A stretch of 38,055 bases of DNA, from NCBI GenBank assembly GCA_905206365.1, contig CAJLHF010000018.1:1-38055 (forward strand). The letters run 5' to 3'. The DNA is from an uncultured Sutterella sp. (lineage in GTDB: Bacteria > Pseudomonadota > Gammaproteobacteria > Burkholderiales > Burkholderiaceae_F). The position numbers and the translations under genes are program-made. The notes beneath the pieces were generated by a model that did no database searches, was not told where the DNA came from, and was given only the letters and a program-made list of their open reading frames with translations. This document shows positions 1 to 7,891 of the stretch, in pieces (the stretch's first letter is position 1; every line of letters starts with the position of its first letter).

Positions 1-99
1 GGAGGAGAAATCTTCCGGGCACGTTCTTTTGATTCGTTGGGTTCGCTTGGTTCGTCGAATCAGCCGAATCGATACCGCACGGGCGGCGTTTGACACGCG

Positions 100-1614
100 T
101 TACGCCCGGCGCTTTTGGGAATTGTTCGGGAAGAAATACCGCAACCGTTCGGGCGCTTCGGGGCGTCCCAAGAAGGAGCCCGCCACGAATGCGAGGATCG
201 AAACGGCGAACGCGGGCACAATCGGGTGCCAGCCCGCGAGATCGGGCTTCCAAACGAGGAGCACCCCGTAGAACCCCACCCCCGAGATCGCTCCCGCAAG
301 CGCCCCCGCGCTGTTCGCTCGCCGCCAGAAGAGACCCGCCGCAAGCGGCAGGAGGAACGTAAGTTCGAGCCCAGCGAAGGCCGCGAGGTTGATCCAGGCG
401 ATCAGATCGGGCGGATCGATCGCAAAAAGGGTGGCCGCAAGCCCCAGAACGAGAGTCGTACCCTTGGCCGCAAAGCGCAAACGACGCTCGTTCCCCGGCG
501 CGGCCCACTCGGGGCGGGCGTTGAGAAGCAAGTCCTTCACGACCGCCGACGAGGCGGCGATCAGCAGAGACGAGACGGTCGACATCGTGGCTGCAAGGGG
601 TCCGATCAGTGTGATCCCCGCCGCAACGGGCGACATGTGTTCTGCGATCAGGCGCGGAATCATGCGGTCCGTCGTTCCGAGCGATTCGGGCGAAACGGCA
701 AAGACCCCGCGTGCGAGTACGCCGATCAGGGTCATGCCGATCATGAGGGCGCCGCAGACGACCGTACTCACCCACATCGCCCGATGGAGGTCTTCGGTCG
801 AGCGGTAGCTCATGCAACGAACTGCCGACTGCGGGAGCCCCGCCGTCCCGAAGCCGACGAGGATCCAGGCCGAAAGCAAAAGCGACAGGGGAAGCGCTCC
901 GCCCGCGTCGAACGAGAGGTACGCCTCGGCGTCGGGGGAAGCGGCCGCGGCCGCGCGCATCGCCTCCGCAAAGCCCCCGGCTTCCGAGACGATGTCGCCC
1001 GCAAGGAGCACCATCCCGAGTACCATCAGAAGGGCGCAGAGCGCGTCCGTCACAGCAACCGCGCGAAAGCCCCCGAAGGTCGTATAGAAAACCGTGAGAA
1101 GCCCGAAGAGAAGAAGCCCTTGGATCGTCGAGCCTCCCGTCACTTCGGCGAAGATCGCCGCGCCCCCGGCAAACTGCCCCACCATCATCGTCGTGAAAAA
1201 GACAAGCATCGAGAGGGCGGCAAGCGTGGCGAAGACGGGACTGCGAAAGCGAGCGCGCAACAGATCCACCACCGTCACCGCTCCGACGGCACGCGAAACG
1301 AGCGCCATCTTTTTGCCGAGCAACCCCAAAATGAAGAACCCCGCGATGATTTGCGGGGCGGCGAAAACGACCCAGCCGAGACCGAGATTCCAGGCGATCC
1401 CCGGGCCCGAGACGAACGTACTCACCGACCCGTAGGTGGCCGTGAGCGTCATCGCGAGAACCACGCCCTGAAGGCTGCGACTTCCGAGGAAGTACTCGCG
1501 GGAAAAACCCGCGCCGCCCCCGGTTTCTTCCAGCGGCAGGCTTCGACGACGTTCGGTCCAAAGCGAAAGAGCCGCAAGGACCGCGAAAAAGAGAAGAACG
1601 GGCGCAAGAATCAT
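100..1614 (-). CDS. panF: Sodium/pantothenate symporter PanF
   Basis: Sodium:solute symporter family protein of about 504 residues that imports pantothenate, the coenzyme A precursor, with Na+ across the inner membrane. The N-terminal part carries the PanF-like stretch EYFLGSRSLQGVVLAMTLTA and then GPGIAWNLGLGWV, close to the E. coli protein as I remember it. About a dozen hydrophobic segments follow, with TAGLPQSAVRCMSYR and AATMSTVSSLLIAASS in the core. It is the last gene of the tsaB-rimI-udg-yhdT-panF operon, and yhdT lies directly upstream as in enterobacteria. A GGGAG motif sits six bases before the ATG at 1614 but directly touches the ATG at 1620, so I prefer 1614; the alternative adds two residues. 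No clear terminator is visible between the stop and the window edge. The family is certain; the substrate rests on similarity plus the yhdT neighbour. Confidence 0.93.
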   Translation of the reverse strand: MILAPVLLFFAVLAALSLWTERRRSLPLEETGGGAGFSREYFLGSRSLQGVVLAMTLTATYGSVSTFVSGPGIAWNLGLGWVVFAAPQIIAGFFILGLLGKKMALVSRAVGAVTVVDLLRARFRSPVFATLAALSMLVFFTTMMVGQFAGGAAIFAEVTGGSTIQGLLLFGLLTVFYTTFGGFRAVAVTDALCALLMVLGMVLLAGDIVSEAGGFAEAMRAAAAASPDAEAYLSFDAGGALPLSLLLSAWILVGFGTAGLPQSAVRCMSYRSTEDLHRAMWVSTVVCGALMIGMTLIGVLARGVFAVSPESLGTTDRMIPRLIAEHMSPVAAGITLIGPLAATMSTVSSLLIAASSAVVKDLLLNARPEWAAPGNERRLRFAAKGTTLVLGLAATLFAIDPPDLIAWINLAAFAGLELTFLLPLAAGLFWRRANSAGALAGAISGVGFYGVLLVWKPDLAGWHPIVPAFAVSILAFVAGSFLGRPEAPERLRYFFPNNSQKRRA

Positions 1615-1629
1615 GGGCATCTCCCAGGA

Positions 1630-2010
1630 TTACGAACGGGCGTCAGGAGTGGATCTTGTGTCGGACGGCACGGATTGAGCATCGGGCCTCAGATCAAGCG
1701 AAAAATTCCGGAAAACCCGCCGAAGAAGGAAAACGACCCCCGCAATCGACGCAAGATAGCCGCCCGGAATCGCCCACCAGAACCAGAGCGGGAACCCCGC
1801 GCTCGTACCCGGCACGTCGTGCAAAAGCCATACGGCTCCCCAGAAAAAGAGGGCGACAAGCACCGCAACGACGAGCGTTGCCGCCGCTTCGCGATGCGTT
1901 GTACGAAGGGCGTCGTCGTAGTCGATGTTGTCGCTGTCGTTGCCGTCGCCGACCGTCGGGGCTTTTTCGCACTCGAGCTCAACCGGCTTTCCTTTCTCAA
2001 TACTCACCAT
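1630..2010 (-). CDS. yhdT: YhdT family (DUF997) small membrane protein
   Basis: Protein of 126 residues with two predicted membrane helices (about residues 43-65 and 73-100) and the family-like stretch DDALRTTHREA before the first helix. The family has no established function but usually precedes panF, as here; an accessory role in pantothenate transport is inference only. It is longer than the usual 80-90 residues, having an acidic N-terminal extension of about 28 residues and a polar tail. Its ATG overlaps the end of the upstream glycosylase gene (ATGGTGA) and its stop is nine bases before the panF ATG at 1620, so translation is probably coupled in both directions. Confidence 0.85.
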   Translation of the reverse strand: MVSIEKGKPVELECEKAPTVGDGNDSDNIDYDDALRTTHREAAATLVVAVLVALFFWGAVWLLHDVPGTSAGFPLWFWWAIPGGYLASIAGVVFLLRRVFRNFSLDLRPDAQSVPSDTRSTPDARS

Positions 2011-3050
2011 GTTTTTCCTCGTTCGCGAACGGAGATTCCCGCTTCGCGCATCGTTCGTCGCAAGAGGACGAGATCTTCCCAGGCCTTCGCCTTTTCACCG
2101 GGCGAGCGCAGGAGATACGAAGGATGGTAAGTGACAACGCACTTCACCTTTCGCCCGTCCGAAAGTTCGGTCTCGTGCACGACCCCGCGCAGGCGCGAAA
2201 TCGCGGCCGCCCGTTCTTTGAGCACCGCCTGTACCGCAAAGCGCCCCATCAGAAAGAGGACGTCGGGTTTCAGAAGTTCGAACTGCCGCTCGAGGTAGTG
2301 ACTGCAACAGGCCGTCTCGGCGGGCTCGGGATTGCGGTTCTGCGGCGGCCTGCACTTGAGTGCATTGAGGATAACGACGTCCTCTTTGCGTCGCACGGCG
2401 ATCGCATCGAGCATCGCGGTGAGAAGCTTCCCGGACTTCCCAACGAACGGAATCCCCTGCAAGTCTTCTTCGGCCCCGGGGGCTTCGCCCACGAGCACGA
2501 GTTTCGGGCCCGGCGCCCCTTCGGCAAAGACGGGATTCTGTCGGGTTTTCGACATCGGACAGGCCGTGCAGCCGCGCACGAGCCCCTCGAGGGTCGCCCA
2601 GTCGGCCGTACGGATCTTGGCATTGGTCCCCTCGGGAAGCACCGGAATGTACGCGGGAGCGGCTTGAGGCGTTTGATGGGGTTGATACGTCTGAGGGACG
2701 GCCTGAGAGGCACTTTGCGTGCCCCACGCGTTCTGCGGAGCCCGGGGATGTTGCGGCGCCGGAGCACCCGCCGCTTGAGTCGGCCGACCGAATCGGGGAG
2801 CCGGCGCGGGTTGCGACGTTGCGGGAGCAGAGGAAACAGCGGGAGCGACGGAAGGTTGCGGCGTCTCGCCGAGCAACGCACGACGCGTCAGCGGGTCGAA
2901 GAGCGGATCGGGAGTCGAGCGCTCGAGCCAGAGAGGACCGCAACCGAGTGCGTCCCAGATGCGGGCGAGTCGCTCGAAGGCTTCCGGGTCGGCGTCGCCC
3001 CAACCGGGGACGTCGTCGTGGTTCTCCGTTGCGTCGGACATGCTTCCCAT
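2004..3050 (-). CDS. Family 4 (4Fe-4S) uracil-DNA glycosylase
   Basis: Removes uracil from DNA at the first step of base excision repair. The C-terminal 200 residues hold the family 4 hallmarks: cysteine pair CTACP, active-site motif GEAPGAEEDLQGIPFVG, further cluster cysteines in NALKCRPPQNRNPEP and ETACC, and the motif TYHPSYLLRSPG. The N-terminal part (about residues 1-140) starts with a short helical region and continues as a Pro/Ala/Gln-rich linker, as in many beta- and gammaproteobacterial relatives where this gene follows rimI. I chose the ATG at 3050 because a TTGGAA motif lies about seven bases before it; the ATG at 3041 (three residues shorter) is possible. An open frame continues upstream to 3263 but runs over rimI and looks non-coding. 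It overlaps yhdT downstream. Confidence 0.92.
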   Translation of the reverse strand: MGSMSDATENHDDVPGWGDADPEAFERLARIWDALGCGPLWLERSTPDPLFDPLTRRALLGETPQPSVAPAVSSAPATSQPAPAPRFGRPTQAAGAPAPQHPRAPQNAWGTQSASQAVPQTYQPHQTPQAAPAYIPVLPEGTNAKIRTADWATLEGLVRGCTACPMSKTRQNPVFAEGAPGPKLVLVGEAPGAEEDLQGIPFVGKSGKLLTAMLDAIAVRRKEDVVILNALKCRPPQNRNPEPAETACCSHYLERQFELLKPDVLFLMGRFAVQAVLKERAAAISRLRGVVHETELSDGRKVKCVVTYHPSYLLRSPGEKAKAWEDLVLLRRTMREAGISVRERGKTW

Positions 3051-3093
3051 GGGCGTTCCAAAAAAAATCGTTCGAATAAAGAGGTCCCGGGCG

Positions 3094-3564
3094 TTACGCA
3101 CCCGCGGACCCGGCGAGATCGAGCCGCATGAGGATAGCGTCCTCCCGACCCGATTCGGTACGGTAGTAATTCCTGCGTCGACCGACTTCCTCGAAGCCGA
3201 GCGCGTCGTAGAGCGCCCGCGCGGGGGCGTTCGAGGCGCGCACCTCGAGGTGCACGCACACAAACGTTCCGCGGGCGGATTCGATGAGGTTCGACAGAAG
3301 CTTGCGGCCCAAACCGCGCCTCTGCCAGGCTTTCGCGACGCCGATGATGAGGAGTTCGAGTTCGTCGAGCACCGGGTGCATCACCGCCCACCCTGCGGGC
3401 ACGCCGTCGACCGTCAGCACGTGCGCGTGACCGCGCACGGGGCTCCCCTCGGCAATCGAATCCTCGAAGTTGCGCCGCGTCCAGGGGGTGAATTCCACTT
3501 CGGCTTCCGCCGCCGTCACCCAATCGAGATCTTCGGCCGTCATGGGTCGCACGTCGACTTGCAT
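3094..3564 (-). CDS. rimI: Ribosomal-protein-alanine N-acetyltransferase RimI
   Basis: GNAT-fold acetyltransferase of 156 residues that acetylates the N-terminal alanine of ribosomal protein S18, using acetyl-CoA. The acetyl-CoA binding motif A is visible as QRRGLGRKLL (about residues 80-89), followed by the family stretch HLEVRASNAPARALYDALGF and YYRTESGREDAILM. The length is normal for RimI. Its ATG shares one base with the tsaB stop (TGATG), the usual tsaB-rimI arrangement, and the glycosylase gene follows 43 bases later. Other GNAT roles cannot be excluded from sequence alone, but the context makes RimI very likely. Confidence 0.92.
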   Translation of the reverse strand: MQVDVRPMTAEDLDWVTAAEAEVEFTPWTRRNFEDSIAEGSPVRGHAHVLTVDGVPAGWAVMHPVLDELELLIIGVAKAWQRRGLGRKLLSNLIESARGTFVCVHLEVRASNAPARALYDALGFEEVGRRRNYYRTESGREDAILMRLDLAGSAGA

Positions 3565-4307
3565 CAGAGCTTTTCCCCGGCCGCGCGTTCCGCCATCGTG
3601 AGCGCCACGCGATTGCGAACGTAAATCGGAGCGGCCGCCTGCGGCTCGACCGCTTCGCCGCGACGGAACATCGCTTCGCCGAGAAGCGCGATTTCTTCCG
3701 GAGCGCTTGCGGTACGCGGGTAGAGCTCGATTCCCTCAAGACGGGTCGCGTCGAACACCTCGGGGAACTGCACGGGGGCGCTTCCCGCAACGAGCTTCGC
3801 ACCGCCTTCGCGCGCGGCGGCGGGAACGGCTTCGGGCTTCAGAAGGGCGGGTTCCGTAAGGCACGTGAAGTAGCGCCCCGTCGCGGGGTCGCACACTTCG
3901 TAAAGCGCCGAGTAGCACTCGTTCATGCGGGCGTCGTTTGCTACAAAGATGCGCTCGCCCGGGGCCAGGCCCTTTTCTCGAGCGGCGAGCAACGCCGCGG
4001 CTTCGAGGTTCGAAACCGCAAGGACGGGAAGTCGCAGCGCCCAGGCGAGCCCCTGCGCGACGCCGCACGCGACGCGCAACCCCGTGAAGCTCCCCGGCCC
4101 CGCTCCGAAGGCCACGGCCGAGAGATTCGCCTTTGTTTCGCCCGCTTCGGCGAGCACGGCGTCGATCAAGCCCAAAACGCATTCGGCATGACGGTTTCCG
4201 ACGTGTTCGCACCGGACGGCCAAAAGTTTTCCGTCACGAAGGAGCGCTGCGGCGCAGTCTTCCTGTGCGGTGTCGAGAGCGAGAAGAAGGGGGATCGAAG
4301 AGGTCAT
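3564..4307 (-). CDS. tsaB: tRNA t6A biosynthesis protein TsaB (YeaZ)
   Basis: ASKHA-fold protein of 247 residues that pairs with TsaD in making threonylcarbamoyl-adenosine at position 37 of ANN-decoding tRNAs. Typical features are the start LLALDTAQEDCAAALL, the stretch NRHAECVLGLIDAVLAEAG and the signature AFGAGPGSFTGLRVACGVAQ. It lacks the metal-binding histidines of catalytic TsaD, as expected for the non-catalytic partner. The start at 4307 gives the canonical N-terminus; an in-frame extension reaches 4982 but lies over another gene and has no family resemblance. It is the first gene of the five-gene operon running to panF. Confidence 0.93.
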   Translation of the reverse strand: MTSSIPLLLALDTAQEDCAAALLRDGKLLAVRCEHVGNRHAECVLGLIDAVLAEAGETKANLSAVAFGAGPGSFTGLRVACGVAQGLAWALRLPVLAVSNLEAAALLAAREKGLAPGERIFVANDARMNECYSALYEVCDPATGRYFTCLTEPALLKPEAVPAAAREGGAKLVAGSAPVQFPEVFDATRLEGIELYPRTASAPEEIALLGEAMFRRGEAVEPQAAAPIYVRNRVALTMAERAAGEKL

Positions 4308-4449
4308 AAAGGTTCCCGCAAGCACCCGCACGAGTGCGGGCGCGAAGCTGTCGAAGTCGGAATCGGGAGCCCGGACGGGGCTCCCCTCGGGGTCCTTCAT
4401 TATAGAGGGGCCCGACCGGGTCGCTAGGCAACGGCCGGCGGACGGAGGA

Positions 4450-4483
4450 CGAAACGAAAACGCCGGCCTTTTTTCGGTCGGCG
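4450..4483 (-). terminator. Rho-independent terminator of the small exported protein gene
   Basis: Read on the minus strand, CGCCGACC pairs with GGCCGGCG across an A-rich loop with one mismatch, followed by TTTTCGTTTCG. It lies about 13 bases after the stop of the gene ending at 4496 and separates it from the tsaB operon. Confidence 0.65.
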
Positions 4484-4495
4484 TGTCGCAAACAC

Positions 4496-5026
4496 TTACT
4501 TTTCTTCGGGAACCCGGGCTTGGTCGATCGGCTCGGGCGCTCTCAGAGCGTGGGGGTGCGAGCGGTGTTCGGCGCTCGAAAACTCCATATGCACTTCGAG
4601 AATTTGTTCGCGCATCAGGCGGCGGTCCGCCTCGTCGGCCATGCGGGAGCGAAGCCGCTTCGGGCCGAGATCGGCGCCCGCCTCGGTCGACTTCAGCGTG
4701 AAGCGGTGCCGCAGAGCTTCGACGTCGCGCGGGCAGAGCCGCATTTTGAGCGCTTCGCGCTCCGCGCGGTTCATCTCGCGCCAGTGCGAGCTGCGCGACA
4801 CGTCGTCCAGATAGGGCCAAAGCTTCGCGCGTTCGTCGGCCGACATCTGGCTCCAGAGCCGCACGCAGGGCACGTCCCCGCCGCAGTCGGTCGCCGTCGG
4901 GGCCTTCTCGCCCGGTTTCACCAGGACCGCGCCGAGCGGCGTCGACCATTCGTTTTCGGCGGCCGAACCGACGGAAACACAAGCGAACACGACGGCAAAA
5001 AGTCCGGTTTTTGTGAGCTTATGCAT
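4496..5026 (-). CDS. Exported, arginine-rich helical protein of unknown function
   Basis: Protein of 176 residues with a Sec signal peptide (about residues 1-22, likely cleaved after VGSA). The mature part is rich in Arg, Glu and Leu and predicted mostly helical. It has two similar short segments, MSADERAKLWPYL and MNRAEREALKMRL, spaced about 25 residues apart. These resemble the LTxxQ-type repeats of Spy/CpxP periplasmic chaperones or the repeated units of DUF3106 proteins, but I cannot assign a family. Three cysteines remain after cleavage. It is transcribed away from the OmpR-type regulator next door, an arrangement like cpxP/cpxRA. A terminator follows. It is certainly a gene by signal peptide, terminator and context; the function is open. 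Confidence 0.75.
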   Translation of the reverse strand: MHKLTKTGLFAVVFACVSVGSAAENEWSTPLGAVLVKPGEKAPTATDCGGDVPCVRLWSQMSADERAKLWPYLDDVSRSSHWREMNRAEREALKMRLCPRDVEALRHRFTLKSTEAGADLGPKRLRSRMADEADRRLMREQILEVHMEFSSAEHRSHPHALRAPEPIDQARVPEEK

Positions 5027-5185
5027 GGGTTAAGTCTCGGTTGGTCTCGATTCGCTTCCGAATTTAGCATCGAGCTTTGCGCGCGGGTAGACTCAAATTG
5101 GAAAAAACGTTACGAACTTTTTTCGGGACTCCGAGCGCGGGCGTTTCCACTTCCGCCCCATTTGGTAACCGGGTGTTCGGCCCCG

Positions 5186-5215
5186 TTGGCAAAGGCCGTC
5201 CCAAAGAGAGACAAT
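5186..5215 (+). promoter_or_regulatory. Candidate promoter of the response regulator gene
   Basis: The 332-base gap from 5027 to 5358 separates two diverging genes and should hold both promoters. TTGGCA at 5186 and GACAAT at 5210, with an 18-base spacer, form the best sigma70-like pair in the plus direction. This would give a leader of roughly 135 bases containing a small hairpin, CGAAGGCC-TGC-GGCCTTCG (5239-5257). I saw no convincing pair for the minus-strand gene. Confidence 0.35.
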
Positions 5216-5358
5216 ACGGAATAATTACCTACGGAAACCGAAGGCCTGCGGCCTTCGTCCGACAACCACCGGCGGACGCCGCATTTGCGTCCGGACGCGG
5301 AAAGGGGCTTTTCCCCTTCCGACGCCACCCCGACGCGGCACCGCCCCAGAGGAGCATC

Positions 5359-6078
5359 ATGGAACGCACCCCCAAGATTCTCGTCGTTGACGACGACCCC
5401 CGACTTCGCGACCTTTTGCGCCGCTATCTCGGCGAAAACGGCTTCCAGGTGTTCGTGGCCGAAAACGCTGCGAGCATGAACCGTCTCTGGTTGCGCGAAC
5501 ACTTCGATGCCCTGATTCTCGACCTCATGATGCCGGGCGAAGACGGCATCGCCATTTTGAAGCGCCTGCGCGGCCAGAAGGACATGACCCCGATCATCAT
5601 GCTCACGGCTCGCGGCGAAGACGTCGACCGCATTCTCGGTCTCGAACTCGGGGCGGACGACTACATCGCCAAGCCTTTCAACCCGCGCGAACTCCTCGCC
5701 CGCATCCATGCGGTGTTGCGCCGTCGTCCGGCGCCCGACGCTCCGGGCGCGCCCTCCATGGCGGACGAAGTGGTGCGCTTCGGCGCGTTCGAACTCGACC
5801 TCGGCACGCGCGTTCTCACCAAGAACGGCCAGCCCGTGCCTCTGACGACGGGCGAATTCGCCGTCCTCAAGGCGTTCGCGCGTCATCCGCGTCAGCCCCT
5901 GTCGCGCGACAAGCTGATGGAAATGGCCCGCGGTCGCGAATACGAAGCCTTCGACCGTTCGCTCGACGTGCAGGTTTCGCGCCTTCGCAAGCTGATCGAA
6001 CCCGATCCTTCGAAGCCCCGCTATCTGCAGACCGTGTGGGGGCTCGGCTACGTCTTCATTCCGGACGGCCAGAACTGA
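5359..6078 (+). CDS. ompR: OmpR-family response regulator
   Basis: Two-domain DNA-binding response regulator of 239 residues. The receiver domain (about residues 5-120) shows the acidic pocket VVDDDPR, the phospho-acceptor Asp55 in LILDLMMPGEDG, Thr83 in IIMLTARG and Lys105 in YIAKPF. The C-terminal winged helix (about 140-235) ends with the OmpR-type signature RYLQTVWGLGYVFIPDG. The stretch LTTGEFAVLKAFARHPRQPL matches OmpR itself (RisA in Bordetella) better than PhoB or KdpE. The ATG at 5359 follows an AGAGGAG ribosome-binding site. The cognate EnvZ-like kinase follows, but with a gap of almost 300 bases and a terminator, whereas these genes usually overlap or nearly touch. A role in envelope or osmotic response is expected from the family. 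Confidence 0.9.
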   Translation: MERTPKILVVDDDPRLRDLLRRYLGENGFQVFVAENAASMNRLWLREHFDALILDLMMPGEDGIAILKRLRGQKDMTPIIMLTARGEDVDRILGLELGADDYIAKPFNPRELLARIHAVLRRRPAPDAPGAPSMADEVVRFGAFELDLGTRVLTKNGQPVPLTTGEFAVLKAFARHPRQPLSRDKLMEMARGREYEAFDRSLDVQVSRLRKLIEPDPSKPRYLQTVWGLGYVFIPDGQN

Positions 6079-6169
6079 TACCGAACCTCTCGGGGCGCCT
6101 TTCGGCGCCCTCCCGACCTCTTGAGTTCGCGCCCTCGGGCTCGGATGTCGAAAGGTCTCCGATTTCCGA

Positions 6170-6205
6170 GAAGGACGCCCGAGTCGATCGGCGTCCTTCT
6201 TTTTT
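6170..6205 (+). terminator. Strong intrinsic terminator between regulator and kinase genes
   Basis: GAAGGACGCC (6170-6179) pairs perfectly with GGCGTCCTTC (6190-6199) around a ten-base loop and is followed directly by six T. A second hairpin without a T run, GGGCGCC-TTTC-GGCGCCC (6093-6110), lies just after the regulator stop. The kinase must therefore rely on read-through or on its own promoter; TATGAT at 6261 is a possible -10 element without a good -35. Confidence 0.8.
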
Positions 6206-6376
6206 CGTTCGGCTTCGGTTCTTCGGTCCGTCGGGCGGGCGTTCGGCAACCGTCTTCCGCTATGATGCACGGGAACAAACACCCGGCCATCGGCCCGACA
6301 AGCCCGCTCGGCGCGCCCTCCGCGCCCCGATTCGATCGACACCCATCTCACGGCCCCTTCGGCGGGGCACCGTCGC

Positions 6377-7792
6377 ATGTCCTGGATCGCCCAACTCAAA
6401 AACCGCCGCCCCAGTCTTTTCTGGCGCACTTTTCTGCTCCTTTGCGGCCTGCTTTTCTTCTCCGTGATCGGTTGGCTGCAGAGCTTTCGCGTGCTCTCCG
6501 AACTTCCCTATTCCCAGGGCGTGGCGCAGCACCTCGTCTCGACCGTGAACATCACGAAGTACGCGCTCGTGACGGCCGACCCCTTGTACCGCCTCGACCT
6601 TCTGAAGGTATTGGCCGCCCGCGAGGGCGTCCTCATTTCCCCTCGGGACGAGACCGACAAGGTGGTGCGCCTCTCGGGCGAGGGCTTCAACGGCCTGATC
6701 GATCAGCTCGTCAAAACGTCGCTCGGCCCCGAGACGATCGTCGCGACGCGTGTGAACGGCAACAACGGCCTTTGGGTGTCTTTCGACATCGACGGAGATG
6801 CCTATTGGCTCCAAACGAAGGACGACGCGTTAGATCCGCCCTACGGCACTGCCTGGCTCTGGTGGGCGTTGGCAGCGGGCCTCGCGTCGCTTTTCGGCGC
6901 GACCGCCCTCACGCGGCACGTGATTCAGCCGCTGGCGCGTCTGTCGCTCTTTGCGACGCAGCTCGGCCGGGGCCAAGACCCCGATCCGCTCCCCGAAGAC
7001 GCGTCGACCGCGGAAATTCAGGCTGTCAACAGCTCCTTCAACCAGATGATGAGAGACCTGAAGCGTATCGAAGCCGACCGCGAACTTCTCCTTGCGGGGG
7101 TCTCCCACGACCTGCGCACGCCGATCACGCGTCTGCGCCTTGAAGTGGAACTCGCGGACCTTCCCGAAGATTCCCGGAACGCCATGGTGAGCGACCTCGA
7201 ACAGATGGAAAACATCGTCAATCAGTTCCTCGCCTACGCGCGTCGCTCGAACGAGGATCAGGTGATGGTGAATTTCGGCGAAGCGGTCGAAGCGGCCCTT
7301 CAGATCGCCCGCATCGAATCGGACGCCACGGTGAAGCTCACGACCCGACTCGATTCGGAAATCTGGGTGATGGCGCATCCGCTCGAACTCTCCCGCGCCA
7401 TTCAGAATCTCGTCACGAACGCGCAACGCTACGGTCGCAGCGAAGACGGGACGCTTTATCTCACGCTCGAACTGAAGCGCGAACCCGACGGGCGCACGGC
7501 GCTTCTCACCGTTTCGGACGAAGGACGAGGGTTGCCCGCCGAAGAGCGCGAACGCGTCATGCGTCCTTTCGAGCGCGGCGAGAGCGCCCGAAGCGGCGTA
7601 ACGGGCTCGGGTCTGGGGCTTGCGATCGTCGACCGCATCGTGCGCCGCTCGGGCGGAACCGTGCAGTTGGGGGACGCCGATCCGCACGGGTTGCTCGTTC
7701 GCGTACGCTTCCCGATCGTGACGAAGGGAGCGCTCAAAAAGGCACTCAAAGAGCAGGACAAGGCCGCGCAGAAGCTCGAGGAGCGACGCTAA
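6377..7792 (+). CDS. envZ: EnvZ-family sensor histidine kinase
   Basis: Inner-membrane sensor kinase of 471 residues. Domain order: first membrane helix (about 17-37), a periplasmic domain of about 115 residues, second helix (about 155-175), HAMP linker, dimerisation domain with the phospho-accepting His244 in VSHDLRTPITRLRLE, then the ATPase domain with N-box NLVTNAQRYG, G1 DEGRGLP and G2 GSGLGLAIVDRIV. The H-box is almost identical to EnvZ, and it follows the OmpR-type regulator, so the two are very likely partners. The tail after the kinase domain is short and lysine-rich. The ATG at 6377 has only a weak GGCGGGG-type site upstream. A perfect-stem terminator follows at 7838. Confidence 0.9.
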   Translation: MSWIAQLKNRRPSLFWRTFLLLCGLLFFSVIGWLQSFRVLSELPYSQGVAQHLVSTVNITKYALVTADPLYRLDLLKVLAAREGVLISPRDETDKVVRLSGEGFNGLIDQLVKTSLGPETIVATRVNGNNGLWVSFDIDGDAYWLQTKDDALDPPYGTAWLWWALAAGLASLFGATALTRHVIQPLARLSLFATQLGRGQDPDPLPEDASTAEIQAVNSSFNQMMRDLKRIEADRELLLAGVSHDLRTPITRLRLEVELADLPEDSRNAMVSDLEQMENIVNQFLAYARRSNEDQVMVNFGEAVEAALQIARIESDATVKLTTRLDSEIWVMAHPLELSRAIQNLVTNAQRYGRSEDGTLYLTLELKREPDGRTALLTVSDEGRGLPAEERERVMRPFERGESARSGVTGSGLGLAIVDRIVRRSGGTVQLGDADPHGLLVRVRFPIVTKGALKKALKEQDKAAQKLEERR

Positions 7793-7837
7793 GCGACGCC
7801 GAGCGGCACGAAAGCTCAAGCAACCTCAAAATAAAAC

Positions 7838-7868
7838 GGCGCCCGGATTTTCCGGGCGCCTTTGTTTT
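7838..7868. terminator. Bidirectional terminator between the converging kinase and ispDF genes
   Basis: GGCGCCCGGA and TCCGGGCGCC form a perfect ten-base stem with a three-base loop. TTTGTTTT follows on the plus strand and a T-rich run (GTTTTATTTTG) on the minus strand, so it can serve both converging genes. Confidence 0.85.
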
Positions 7869-7891
7869 GCGCGTTTGCGGTGTGCGGCGGA

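Noticed and set aside
4433..4474. Plus-strand terminator GGCCGGCG ... CGCCGGCC followed by six T
   Set aside because: No plus-strand gene precedes it; the minus-strand reading of the same region fits the gene ending at 4496.
5110..6429. 439-codon minus-strand frame over the regulator gene
   Set aside because: Antisense to a response regulator with all conserved residues; its translation has no family features.
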